A stretch of 64,000 nt of DNA from Youngiibacter multivorans (GTDB lineage: Bacteria > Bacillota > Clostridia > Clostridiales > Clostridiaceae), in contig NZ_JAGGKC010000007.1 in the NCBI RefSeq assembly GCF_017873395.1, positions 1 to 64,000 on the forward strand, in the 5' to 3' direction. Within the stretch, counting starts at the first letter, position 1. The number at the start of each line of letters is the position of its first letter. The translations under genes and the position numbers were made by a program. The notes beneath the pieces were generated by a model. The model saw nothing but the letters and a program-made list of their open reading frames with translations, searched no databases and was not told the DNA's origin. Below, piece after piece: positions 1-8,800 of the stretch.

Positions 1-131
1 ACCCTTCTGTCAGATTAACTTCCACTTCCCACTTTGCCAGGGTAACTTCTACTGATATCTCTTTTAAATCATGGAATTTAATTTATCAAATTAGCATAGT
101 CGCATTATTTTATTTTTTCTCAATTTTCCTA

Positions 132-160
132 TTGATTTGCTTCTTTAACGGTGCTACACT
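132..160 (+). promoter_or_regulatory. Sigma-70-type promoter of the amt-glnK operon
   Basis: A TTGATT hexamer at 132-137 and TACACT at 155-160 are separated by 17 bp, so transcription should start near 167. Bases 1-131 are AT-rich and show no convincing gene on either strand. The promoter lies just before a terminator-like hairpin and the small membrane gene that precedes amtB. The assignment rests on sequence match alone. Confidence 0.55.
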
Positions 161-193
161 AACGCCATATTAATAGATACGGATTGGCAACGA

Positions 194-227
194 GGTCAAA
201 GCTTTACAGCTTTGACCCCGTTTTTTT
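194..227 (+). terminator. Leader terminator/attenuator before the amt operon
   Basis: A perfect 10-bp stem (194-203 with 208-217, 4-nt loop) is followed by CCG and a run of seven T. It sits between the predicted promoter at 132-160 and the first gene of the ammonium operon. It could therefore act as a transcription attenuator in a leader of about 60 nt. Alternatively it may end an upstream transcript whose gene lies outside the window. Confidence 0.6.
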
Positions 228-259
228 GCTTTTCTGTCTCGAAGAAGGGGGATGATCAA

Positions 260-541
260 TTGGAGAATAACAAGGTCACTAAGACCAAGGCTGCCTCCAT
301 CGCTGCGTTGTCATTATTATCGCTGGTCATTATGGTGCTTGGAGCTTACTACATCGTCCATAGCACGAAAAACGGAATTACTATCAAAGTCATCAATGCA
401 TCGGTGCCTGGTTCCGTATTCGGTCTCCTCGTTCTATATCTGGGATTCAAATACTGGATCTCGGTAAGAAAGCTCAGAACCGAAGTTTACAAGCCATCGT
501 CGAGGTTCTCCATCAAAAACTTCAGTCGCAAAGGGAAATAG
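260..541 (+). CDS. Small two-helix membrane protein upstream of amtB, unknown function
   Basis: The 93-residue product is not recognised. The start is placed at TTG 260 because a purine-rich GAAGAAGGGGG stretch lies just upstream, while the in-frame ATG at 212 falls inside the leader terminator. Two hydrophobic segments are visible (about residues 12-32 and 50-66) with a basic C-terminal tail, consistent with a small inner-membrane protein. Its stop is 38 bp before the amtB start, so it is very probably co-transcribed with the ammonium transporter and P-II genes. A role near ammonium uptake is suggested only by position. Confidence 0.6.
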   Translation: MENNKVTKTKAASIAALSLLSLVIMVLGAYYIVHSTKNGITIKVINASVPGSVFGLLVLYLGFKYWISVRKLRTEVYKPSSRFSIKNFSRKGK

Positions 542-579
542 GTTAAGCGGGAAGCTTAAAAATCAGGAGGGTGGAAATA

Positions 580-2181
580 ATGAAAAAATCATGGAAAATC
601 GCTGGAGCGCTGCTGGTACTCGGGATATTTGCAATAGCAGCAATGATCTCAATCACGCCTACCACAGGATCCGATCCAACAGGAGCTGCGTATGTAGCGG
701 CAACAGGAGCTGAAACGCTTTCGGAGGTTGCGACGACCGCTTCCAAGGCATATTACGGGGCAAACTTCACCTGGATAATGCTCACAGGCTTCATGGTATT
801 CTTCTTCCAGTGCGGGTTTGCAATGGTTGAAACTGGCTTCACGAGAGGAAAGAACGCAGCACACACAATGACCATGAACTTCATGGTATTCCTTGTAGGT
901 GCAATAGGCTATTTCCTTGTAGGCTTCGCACTTCAGTTTGGAGGCTCCGGTGGAGCTGCGGGACTTGGAACTGGCGGTTCAGCACTCGGAAGCATGCTTT
1001 CAATCCCAGGACTCGGTGGAATCCTTGGCTACAACGGATTCATGCTTTCAGGGCTTGGAGTCTATGATCCAGGCATATACGCTCTGTTCTTCTTCCAGAT
1101 GGTGTTCATGGATACTACAGTAACCATACCTACCGGAGCAATGGCAGAAAGAGTCAAATACTCATCAATGGTCATCACCTCGTTCTTCATTTCGATGTTC
1201 CTCTACCCTCTTTTCGGAAACTGGGTATGGGGCGGCGGATGGCTTGCAACTCTAGGCAAGAACTTCGGACTGGGACATGGAGTCGTTGATTTCGCAGGCT
1301 CTGCAGTAGTACATTCCATGGGCGGTATGCTGGCACTTGCTGGTGCCATAGTCATAGGGCCCAGGATAGGAAAGTTCAAGAAGGATGGGACTGCCAGGGC
1401 TTTCCCCGGACATGACATACCGATGGCCATAATCGGAACGATAATCCTATTCTTCTGCTGGTTCTCCTTCAACGCTGGCTCGACGCTCAACGCATCTGAT
1501 TTCAGACTGGCCATTGTTGCAACAAATACTATGATTGCAGGCGCAATCGGCGGACTTTCAGCAATGTTCTATATGTGGGTAAGGCATGGAAAGCCGGATC
1601 CGTCGATGACAGCAAACGGAGCACTTGCCGGACTTGTTGCAATAACAGCACCAAGCGCTTTCGTAAATGCGGGTGCAGCATTTGTAATCGGACTCTTAGG
1701 CGGACTTCTTGTGTGCGTAGCTGTATCATTCGTGGAAAACAAGCTTAAGCTTGACGATCCTGTTGGAGCGATATCAGTACACTGCATAAACGGCATCTGG
1801 GGAACCCTTGCTGTAGGACTTTTCGCAGACGGCACCTATGGCGATGGTCTGAACGGTGTTGCTGGCGGAGTAAGAGGACTATTCTATGGAGATGCATCCC
1901 AGCTATTTGCACAGCTCGCAGCTGTCGGAGTCCTCATAGTATATGGCTTTGGCCTCTCCTATGTGTTCTTCAAGGTACTTGACAAGGTCTGGGGTCTGAG
2001 AGTAAGTGCTGAAGCAGAGCTTGAGGGTCTGGATCTTCCTGAGATGGGTGTTTCAGCTTATCCTGAACTGCAGCTTGCCAAGTCAGAGCTTGACTTTGAC
2101 AATTCAGACAACATGGAGATAAAGCAGCTGCCTAACTACAAGCCATTTGGCTATGCAGCAGGCAAGAAGCTTACATCATAA
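580..2181 (+). CDS. amtB: Ammonium transporter (Amt/AmtB family)
   Basis: A 533-residue integral membrane channel for NH4+/NH3. The ATG at 580 is chosen over the GTG at 571 because AGGAGG lies at 565-570. An N-terminal hydrophobic segment comes first, then about eleven membrane segments. Family motifs are visible: an FQCGFAMVETG-like segment in the first core helix, the DFAGSAVVHSMGG motif containing the conserved Asp and the first twin His, and the VHCINGIWGTLAVG segment carrying the second twin His. The C-terminal tail of roughly 60 residues is typical of Amt proteins that interact with P-II. The P-II gene follows 35 bp downstream, supporting the usual amt-glnK operon. Confidence 0.95.
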   Translation: MKKSWKIAGALLVLGIFAIAAMISITPTTGSDPTGAAYVAATGAETLSEVATTASKAYYGANFTWIMLTGFMVFFFQCGFAMVETGFTRGKNAAHTMTMNFMVFLVGAIGYFLVGFALQFGGSGGAAGLGTGGSALGSMLSIPGLGGILGYNGFMLSGLGVYDPGIYALFFFQMVFMDTTVTIPTGAMAERVKYSSMVITSFFISMFLYPLFGNWVWGGGWLATLGKNFGLGHGVVDFAGSAVVHSMGGMLALAGAIVIGPRIGKFKKDGTARAFPGHDIPMAIIGTIILFFCWFSFNAGSTLNASDFRLAIVATNTMIAGAIGGLSAMFYMWVRHGKPDPSMTANGALAGLVAITAPSAFVNAGAAFVIGLLGGLLVCVAVSFVENKLKLDDPVGAISVHCINGIWGTLAVGLFADGTYGDGLNGVAGGVRGLFYGDASQLFAQLAAVGVLIVYGFGLSYVFFKVLDKVWGLRVSAEAELEGLDLPEMGVSAYPELQLAKSELDFDNSDNMEIKQLPNYKPFGYAAGKKLTS

Positions 2182-2216
2182 GAACAGCCACAATGATACT
2201 GATGGAGATGATTTAA

Positions 2217-2555
2217 ATGAAGAAGCTGGAGATTGTGATCAAGCCGGAAAAGCTTGAAGCACTAAAAAAGATACTCTCCGACTGCAATGCAAGCGGAATG
2301 ATGATAACAAACATCATGGGATATGGAAACCAGAAGGGATTCATGCATGTTTATAGAGGAACCGAGTACATGGTAAACCTGCTCCCAAAGGTCAAGGTTG
2401 AGACAGTTGTCTCTGCGGACATAGCAGAAAAGATAATCGGCAAGGTACTCAAGGAGATATCTACCGGAAGCTACGGCGACGGCAAGATATTCATATATGA
2501 GCTGGAAGACGCAGTAAGGATTAGGACAGGCGAAAGAGGTCCGAGCGCACTTTAG
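2217..2555 (+). CDS. glnK: P-II nitrogen regulatory protein (GlnK/GlnB family)
   Basis: A 112-residue protein, the standard P-II length. It senses ATP/ADP and 2-oxoglutarate and normally binds the cytoplasmic face of AmtB. The T-loop segment YGNQKGFMHVYRGTEY is clear, with Tyr46 and Tyr51; Tyr51 is the site uridylylated in enteric homologues. The GKIGDGKIF-like segment appears as GSYGDGKIFIYEL, followed by the RIRTGE C-terminal motif. Coupling to amtB indicates the GlnK-type role. Whether it is covalently modified here cannot be seen, since no uridylyltransferase gene is in the window. Confidence 0.93.
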   Translation: MKKLEIVIKPEKLEALKKILSDCNASGMMITNIMGYGNQKGFMHVYRGTEYMVNLLPKVKVETVVSADIAEKIIGKVLKEISTGSYGDGKIFIYELEDAVRIRTGERGPSAL

Positions 2556-2562
2556 CCATCCG

Positions 2563-2628
2563 GGGCTTCCCGAACACACTCCTGAATGATACCTCATGAC
2601 ATGCCTCACACCTTGTCATGGGAAGCCC
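2563..2628 (+). other. Nested stem-loop after glnK
   Basis: A perfect 9-bp outer stem (2563-2571 with 2620-2628) encloses an inner CATGAC/GTCATG stem (2595-2600 with 2615-2620). It lies between the glnK stop and the terminator at 2637. It may stabilise the 3' end of the mRNA; no protein coding was seen. Confidence 0.45.
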
Positions 2629-2636
2629 TTGATATA

Positions 2637-2666
2637 AGGCAGGCGCTTGATGCACCTGCCTCTTTT
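2637..2666 (+). terminator. Rho-independent terminator of the amt-glnK operon
   Basis: A stem AGGCAGG-GC pairs with GC-CCTGCCT around a TTGAT loop (2637-2661, one internal C/A mismatch) and is followed by TCTTTTC. It lies 80 bp after the glnK stop. Confidence 0.7.
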
Positions 2667-2708
2667 CTTGCAATAAAGCAGAATTGAGATTGCATTTCCT
2701 CAGGACAT

Positions 2709-2729
2709 AATTTATAATGATTATAAATT
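2709..2729 (+). promoter_or_regulatory. PerR box (perfect inverted repeat)
   Basis: A 10-1-10 perfect palindrome whose core TTATAATGATTATAA (2712-2726) matches exactly the PerR consensus TTATAATNATTATAA known from Bacillus. It lies 45 bp upstream of the ferritin-like/VIT1 transporter start and contains TATAAT hexamers that could serve as -10 elements. Repression by a PerR/Fur-family protein is inferred; no such regulator gene is in the window. Confidence 0.7.
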
Positions 2730-2773
2730 GAAATCAATCATATTTTATAAAATCTAATAATCAGGAGTGAATT

Positions 2774-3658
2774 ATGGAAATTACTGAAAACATACGAAAA
2801 ACCCTTCTCGAATATCAGAAGAGCGAAGCTACCGGAGCTGAAATATACAGAAGGATATCCGGAATCGTAAAAGATGAGAATGATAAGGCTACTTTATTGA
2901 AGATAGCAACAGAAGAGGACCGCCATGCTGCCATCTGGAAAAGGTACACGAAGACAAGCATTGGCTACAACAGGTGGCATGTCCTCTTCTATACGCTTCT
3001 TGCAAAGCTCTTCGGTTATACCTTTGCAATCAAGCTCATGGAGAAGGGTGAAAACGCCACAATTGACAATTATACCAAGGACCCTGAATTCATCAAGGCC
3101 GTGCCTGAATCAGCACGTATTACTGAAGAAGAAGAAGCTCATGAGGACGCATTGATTGGAATGCTTGATGAAGAAAAGCTCAAGTACATGGGATCGATAG
3201 TTCTCGGCCTTAATGATGCACTCGTCGAGATTTCAGGAAGCCTTGCCGGATTTACCTTCGCAATGGGCTCTAACAAGCTCATATCCATGGCAGGACTTAT
3301 TACCGGAATCTCCGCGACGCTTTCCATGGCCAGCTCGGAGTATCTCTCGAACAGGTCTGAAGGAAGCAGCAACCCACTCAAGTCCAGCATTTACACAGGC
3401 TTTGCGTACCTTATTGCCGTTGTCCTTATGATCATGCCTTTCCTCCTGCTTCCGGACCAGATGCATTATCAGGCACTGTTTCTCACCATGATCATTGTTG
3501 TGGGCATAATCTTTGTCTTCAACTTCTACCTTTCAGTTGCCAAGGACTACGATTTCAAGACCAGGTTCCTTGAAATGGCATCCATAAGTCTTGGAGTTGC
3601 TGCACTATCGTTCTTCATAGGCATCGCGGTGAAGAATTTCCTGGGCGTTGAGCTATAG
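2774..3658 (+). CDS. Ferritin-like/VIT1 fusion metal transporter (MbfA-like)
   Basis: A 294-residue protein with two parts. Residues 1-130 form a rubrerythrin/ferritin-like four-helix domain with E-rich motifs (TEEDRHAAIW, TEEEEAHED) that can bind a di-iron site. Residues about 135-294 are a CCC1/VIT1-family membrane domain starting at LGLNDALVEISGSLAGF, with about five hydrophobic segments. Known fusions of this kind (MbfA/Er-VIT1) export Fe2+ or Mn2+ and protect against iron and peroxide stress. The start is ATG 2774 after CAGGAG. A perfect PerR box 45 bp upstream fits induction by peroxide or metal stress. The gene appears monocistronic. Confidence 0.88.
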   Translation: MEITENIRKTLLEYQKSEATGAEIYRRISGIVKDENDKATLLKIATEEDRHAAIWKRYTKTSIGYNRWHVLFYTLLAKLFGYTFAIKLMEKGENATIDNYTKDPEFIKAVPESARITEEEEAHEDALIGMLDEEKLKYMGSIVLGLNDALVEISGSLAGFTFAMGSNKLISMAGLITGISATLSMASSEYLSNRSEGSSNPLKSSIYTGFAYLIAVVLMIMPFLLLPDQMHYQALFLTMIIVVGIIFVFNFYLSVAKDYDFKTRFLEMASISLGVAALSFFIGIAVKNFLGVEL

Positions 3659-3748
3659 GGTATTAGAGAGTAGAGCTGCAATATTTCCTAAGCCTCATGC
3701 TTACAATTTTGGCATCGTATATTTAATGTGATTTTTACCATTTTCTCA

Positions 3749-3794
3749 TTGACTTCTAAAATGGCAGATATATATTTATATTGAAGATATAAAT
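3749..3794 (+). promoter_or_regulatory. Flavodoxin promoter with overlapping inverted repeat
   Basis: TTGACT (3749-3754) and TATATT (3771-3776) are 16 bp apart. A 7-7-7 inverted repeat ATTTATA/TATAAAT (3774-3794) overlaps the -10 and predicted start site, which is where a repressor would bind. The regulator is unknown and the motif does not match the PerR box. Confidence 0.45.
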
Positions 3795-3828
3795 GTCTTC
3801 AAATCGCAATATAATATGGGGGAAAGAA

Positions 3829-4299
3829 ATGAACATCGGGATACTCGTACATTCTAAGACAGGCAACACACTCTCGGTCGTCAAGCTCCTCGAAGACAGG
3901 CTAAGGAAGAACGGACACACAGTATCAATTGAACGCATAGTACCGGACAATGAGGACCAGCCTGACAAATCAAAGATTAAGCTAGTCTCGGCACCATCAG
4001 CTTCAGGATTCGATTCAGTTGTTCTTGCAGGTCCTGTTCATGGTTTCTCACCAACTGCGGCTATAGTCAGATGGATTGAGGGATCAGATGATCTGAATGG
4101 AAAGAACATTCCTCTGGTAATCACGCAGCAGTTACCATTCCCCTGGATGGGTGGCAACGGTACGGTCAGAAAGATTACCGCCTTGCTGGAGAAGAAGGGT
4201 GCCAAAGTTCCGGTAACATCAATCGTGAACTGGGGAAGCGGAAAAAGGCAGATGCTTATAGACGATACGGTAAACAAGGTATCGGAATATCTGAAATAG
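3829..4299 (+). CDS. Flavodoxin-family protein
   Basis: A 156-residue flavodoxin fold protein. The start at ATG 3829 is preferred over 3793 because GGGGGAAAG directly precedes it. The FMN phosphate-binding loop HSKTGNT is at residues 8-14, and a VLAGPVHGFSPTAAI segment matches the second flavin-contacting loop. It probably carries electrons or acts as a quinone/flavin reductase-like protein in the cytoplasm. It is transcribed alone, between its own promoter and a terminator at 4307. The physiological partner cannot be read from the context. Confidence 0.85.
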   Translation: MNIGILVHSKTGNTLSVVKLLEDRLRKNGHTVSIERIVPDNEDQPDKSKIKLVSAPSASGFDSVVLAGPVHGFSPTAAIVRWIEGSDDLNGKNIPLVITQQLPFPWMGGNGTVRKITALLEKKGAKVPVTSIVNWGSGKRQMLIDDTVNKVSEYLK

Positions 4300-4306
4300 T
4301 TGTTTT

Positions 4307-4334
4307 GAGGGCAGATTCCACTGCCCTCTTTGTT
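4307..4334 (+). terminator. Terminator after the flavodoxin gene
   Basis: An 8-bp stem GAGGGCAG/CTGCCCTC (4307-4314 with 4321-4328) is followed by a T-rich stretch, 8 bp after the flavodoxin stop. Confidence 0.7.
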
Positions 4335-4388
4335 TGTCATGGCATATTGAATTATTGTATACTTAGATAAAAACACCAGAGGTGCAGT

Positions 4389-5051
4389 ATGAACTCACTT
4401 ATTTTAAGGACAATAGCACTGATTACCATGATAATAGACCATACCGGAGCGGTATTCTTCCCTGGTGTGGATTCATTCAGGATAATAGGAAGGATAGCAT
4501 TCCCAATATACTGTTTTCTCCTTGTTGAAGGCTTCAGGCATTCAGGAGATGTGAAGAAATATATAAGAAGGCTTGCTGCCTTTGCAATAATATCAGAGCT
4601 TCCTTTCGATCTGGCATTTTTCGGAAAGCTTGAACTAACACACCAGAACATATTCTTCACGCTGACCCTGGGTCTGATTGCGATATATCTAATGGATACA
4701 AAAGGTAAGGAGCTGCCATACATCGGGCTGGTCTCGGTGGTTGTCGCAATGGTCCTTGCTTCGCTTCTAAATACTGACTACGGGTACATCGGCATACTCT
4801 ACATACTTATCTTCTACCACACAAGGCTGATGACCGGTCCCATGAGGCATCTCATTGCATTCGTTGTCTTCACTCTCTCGAATTTCCTTTTGACAGGCGG
4901 CCTGCAGCTATATTCGTCACTTGCCTTCATTTTCATAATCGCATATAACGGAAACCCCGGCCCCAGGTCGAAGGCAATCCAGTACTTCTACTATGCAGCC
5001 TACCCTCTTCACCTTTTGGTAATTTTCCTTATATCCAGATATGTCATCTGA
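4389..5051 (+). CDS. TraX-family integral membrane protein
   Basis: A 220-residue polytopic membrane protein with about seven hydrophobic segments. The N-terminal segment IALITMIIDHTGAVFFP and the GRIAFPIYCFLLVEGF motif are typical of the TraX family. That family is named after the F-pilin acetylase but is common in chromosomes of Bacillota, where the function is unknown. The start ATG 4389 follows AGAGGTG. It lies alone between two terminators. There are no conjugation genes nearby, so the annotation should not be read as evidence for a conjugative element. Confidence 0.8.
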   Translation: MNSLILRTIALITMIIDHTGAVFFPGVDSFRIIGRIAFPIYCFLLVEGFRHSGDVKKYIRRLAAFAIISELPFDLAFFGKLELTHQNIFFTLTLGLIAIYLMDTKGKELPYIGLVSVVVAMVLASLLNTDYGYIGILYILIFYHTRLMTGPMRHLIAFVVFTLSNFLLTGGLQLYSSLAFIFIIAYNGNPGPRSKAIQYFYYAAYPLHLLVIFLISRYVI

Positions 5052-5076
5052 GAAAACCTTCATAGCCTGTAATGTT

Positions 5077-5104
5077 AGCAGCCCGGAAAATCTGGGCTGC
5101 TTTT
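5077..5104 (+). terminator. Terminator after the TraX-family gene
   Basis: AGCAGCCC (5077-5084) pairs with GGGCTGCT (5094-5101), can be extended towards the loop, and is followed by TTTT. Confidence 0.75.
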
Positions 5105-5131
5105 ACATACCTTAATTATTAGTGAACTGAT

Positions 5132-5144
5132 TGACTGTCAGTCA
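5132..5144 (+). promoter_or_regulatory. Putative TetR-type operator before the ABC exporter operon
   Basis: TGACTG-T-CAGTCA is a perfect 6-1-6 inverted repeat 46 bp upstream of the ABC ATPase start. Symmetric TGACTG-type sites are common operators of TetR-family repressors beside ABC exporters. The last gene of this operon encodes a TetR protein, so autoregulation is likely. Binding is inferred. Confidence 0.55.
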
Positions 5145-5190
5145 GTAGTGTACTAAAATTGACTTAAGAATGAAAGCAAGGGATGATCAT

Positions 5191-5892
5191 ATGAGTTATA
5201 TAGCTTTAAGTGAAGTCACAAAAAGCTACAAAATGGGTGAAATAAGCATAGTTGCAGCCGACATGGTCAGCTTCAGCATAGAAAAGGGTGAATTCGCGGT
5301 GGTCGTCGGCCAGAGCGGAGCAGGTAAGAGCACTATACTCAACATTCTCGGAGGCATGGATATGTCCGATACCGGCAGGATTACTGTCGACGGCAGCGAA
5401 ATCCATGGCTATAATTCCAGAATGCTTACAGATTACAGACGCTATGACATAGGCTTCGTTTTCCAGTTCTATAACCTTATCCAGAACCTGACTGCGAAAG
5501 AAAATGTTGAACTTGCTGCAGAAATAAGCAGAAACCCCCTTGATGCAAAGGAGGTCCTGAAACTTGTCGGGCTTGAGGACAGGATGTATAATTTTCCTTC
5601 ACAGCTATCAGGCGGTGAACAGCAGAGGGTATCCATTGCAAGAGCGCTTGCGAAAAACCCCAAGCTTTTGCTATGTGATGAGCCGACAGGAGCACTTGAT
5701 GACCAGACTGGAAAACAGATACTTAAGCTTCTTCAGGATACCTGCAGGAAGACCGGCATGACTGTTGTGGTCATTACACATAATGCTGCGATAACTGCAA
5801 TGGCTGACAGGGTCATACGCATGAAGAGCGGCAAGGTGTTATCAGTGGAGGTAAACAGCAATCCCATCCCCGTCGAAAGGATTGAATGGTAA
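5191..5892 (+). CDS. ABC transporter ATP-binding protein (LolD/MacB-like)
   Basis: A 233-residue ATPase. ATG 5191 is preferred to 5170 because AAGGGATGATC lies just upstream. Walker A (GQSGAGKST), Q-loop (FVFQFYNL), signature (LSGGEQQR) and Walker B (LLLCDEPTGALD) are all intact, followed by the switch histidine in VVITHN. The sequence type matches the LolD/MacB/FtsE group that energises FtsX-fold permeases. The stop overlaps the start of the large permease gene by 7 bp, so the two are translationally coupled and form one transporter. A substrate cannot be assigned; peptides, lipids or antimicrobial compounds are usual for this group. Confidence 0.93.
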   Translation: MSYIALSEVTKSYKMGEISIVAADMVSFSIEKGEFAVVVGQSGAGKSTILNILGGMDMSDTGRITVDGSEIHGYNSRMLTDYRRYDIGFVFQFYNLIQNLTAKENVELAAEISRNPLDAKEVLKLVGLEDRMYNFPSQLSGGEQQRVSIARALAKNPKLLLCDEPTGALDDQTGKQILKLLQDTCRKTGMTVVVITHNAAITAMADRVIRMKSGKVLSVEVNSNPIPVERIEW

Positions 5893-8800
5893 TGTTCAAT
5901 AAATCCCTCCTAACAGACCTGGTAAGGGCCATAAGGCGTACCCTTCCCAGGTTTCTTTCGATAACCGCCATAATAGCCATAGGTGTAGGCTTCTATGCCG
6001 GCATTAACGCGACCAGCCCTGACATGAGGCTTACCAGCGACAAGTATTTTGACGAGATGAACCTTATGGACCTTCGGTTACTGTCGCCAATGGGGTTCAG
6101 GGAGTCAGACCTTGAGATGATACGGGGTACTGAAGGGGTTAAGGATGTCAGAGAATCCCACACCAAGGATATATTCGCCATTTCCGGGGAAGACAAGAGC
6201 ACAGTCAGGCTCTACGCGTATGATATGGGTTCGGAAGCTTCTGCGGTTTCAATTAACAGGGTTATCCTTACTGAGGGAAGATACCCGGCTGCCTCAAACG
6301 AAGTCCTTGTCGAGGATTCCCCGAATGTACCTTCATCCTTCAGCCTTGGTTCTGAAGTTAAAATGGAAGCCCCCTCCGGAGAAGACCTTGAAGACAGTCT
6401 GAGAGAAGACTCCTATACTATAGTGGGAAAGATTCAGTCGCCAATGTACATTGACCAGGCGAGAGGACAGACAACCATAGGAGATGGCAATATCCGGTTC
6501 TTCATGCTGGTGCCTAAAGAAGCCTTCACCTTCGAGCGCATAACAGAGGTTTATGTAACCGGAACAGGACTTAAGGAAATCAGCGCTTATGAGGATGAAT
6601 ACGATGAAAAGGTTTCAGTCCTAAAATCAGCCTTTACAGCTTTGGGTAAGGAAAGGATAGCACAGGAGCTGGATGAACTCAGAAAGAAGATTGAAGATGG
6701 CTGGGCAGAGCTTACAGATGAAAAGAAAAAAGCATACGCTGAGCTGGATGATGCCCTTATCAGTCTTAATGATGCCAGAGACCAGCTGGAGTCCGGTGAA
6801 ACAGAACTCAAGGTCAATGATGCGAAATACAGGAAGCAGATAGCAGACGGCAGGGCTCAGATTGCTGCGGGAAGAAAGCAGATTTCTGCCGGATGGGCCG
6901 AGTACGATAAAAATCTCGCTATAATAACAGCAGCTGAAGAAGAGCTGAGGATTCCACTCCTGCTTCTGGCAGAGTCTGAAAAACTGCTGGATGCCATGAA
7001 CCTGGAGCTTGGACCGGCTGAAGACGCATATGACAGGATGGTTGAATACATAAATACCGGGGAAGGTGAAATTCCCGTGGTGCCCGAGATACCAACTGAG
7101 GGACTGGATGATTCACAAGACCTCTCAGCTCTTCGTGAACTTTTGGTACAGTATCAGGCAGATTATGGTGATGAATATGAAAGTCTTGCTGAAGAATACG
7201 GCTTGCCTCCACTTGAGGAACTTGATGACCCGGATGGGATTAGGGAAGACATTGAAGAGATAAATATCCTGATCAGGAAATTCAATGAGACCGGCGAACT
7301 GAGCGAGGAAGAGCTTGCTATACTTACAACCTTCATTGAGGAAAACAGGACCAGATACGATGAGATGGTTAGACTTGTAAGTGACATGACTGGACAGATT
7401 GAAGCTGCAAACAGTGAAATTGAAGCCGGAAAGAAGCAGCTCTCTGCTGCAAAAAGCACTCTTGAAAAGAATGACAGATCCCTTGACCAGGCTGAGAAGA
7501 CACTTAATGCCAGTGAGAAGACACTGAATTCAGAGCTTGCTGCAGGCCGTGTAAAGCTTGACCAGGGTTGGGCTGACTACAGGGAAGGTCTCGCAGCGTA
7601 CGAAGAAGGTCTTGCAAAGGCTGATTCAGAGTTCCTTGATGCAGAGAATGAGCTTAGGGATGCTGAAGGCAAGCTTACTGACATCAAGGGTGAATGGTAT
7701 GTATTCACCAGGGACGACAATCCCGGATATACCAATTTTGAGGATGATTCCTTAAGGATAGGAAATGTTGCCAAGGTATTCCCTCTGTTCTTCTTTTTGG
7801 TGGCATCCCTCGTATGCCTGACAACCATGACCAGGATGGTCGAAGAAGAAAGGACCCAGATAGGAACCCTCAAGGCTCTTGGATATGCCAAGAACACAAT
7901 TTCAGCAAAGTATACCACGTATGCCCTCGCTGCAAGCACTCTGGGTTCACTCATAGGCTTCGCCATAGGATTCACTCTTTTTCCTACGATTATCATAGAA
8001 GCATACAAGATACTTTACCTGCTTCCATCACCAGTCACTCCCTTCCATTGGGATTATGCGCTGATTTCATATTTCATCGCAACAGTTGTTACATTGGTTG
8101 CTGCATATTCAGCTACCGCCAAGTCACTCAGGGAAAGCCCGTCACAGCTCATGCTTCCCAAAGCCCCTCCTCCAGGAAGGAAGGTGCTTCTGGAAAGGAT
8201 ACCTTTTATCTGGGACAAGCTCAGCTTCATGAAAAAGGTCACAATCAGAAACCTGTTCCGTTATAAAAAGAGATTTCTCATGACTGTAATCGGAATTTCG
8301 GGCTGCACAGCACTGCTCCTCACTGGCTTTGGTCTTCGTGACTCCATACTATCCATGATGGGGACACATTTTAAGGAACTGCAGGTCTATGATGCCATGG
8401 TAGTACTTGATGATGGGTCTTCGGCTGATAATGTTATTGAACTGCTCAAAACAGAACCATCAGTCACCGAAGAAATGTATGCAGTAACGGAGAGCCTTAC
8501 TGCATCATCCGATTTGATCGGCAAATCACACGAGGTTACCCTTATTGCGCCCGATGACACCGAAAGCCTTTCAGACTACATAGTGCTAAGGGACAGAACA
8601 TCCCATTCACCGATACCGCTAGATAATGACGGCGCGGTAATTTCTGAAAAACTGTCGATGCTTCTTGGCGTAGGCCCTGGTGACAGGATCACCCTCGAGA
8701 ATTCAGATAAAGAGAAATTCAGCATCAAAGTATCAGGAATCACTGAAAACTACATGCTCCACTACATATACATTTCAAAGGAATATTATTCTCAGGTCTT

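Noticed and set aside
1..131. A short open stretch on the minus strand at the left edge with some protein-like composition, and a possible C-terminal end on the plus strand up to about 54
   Set aside because: No start codon with a ribosome binding site, very short, and no recognisable motif; treated as non-coding.
186..203. A TGGCA sequence before the amt operon that recalls a sigma-54 -24 element
   Set aside because: There is no TTGC at the -12 position, and a sigma-70 promoter lies just upstream.
4389..5051. TraX homology as a sign of a conjugative element
   Set aside because: No relaxase, type IV secretion or integrase genes are near; TraX-family proteins are common chromosomal membrane proteins in Bacillota.
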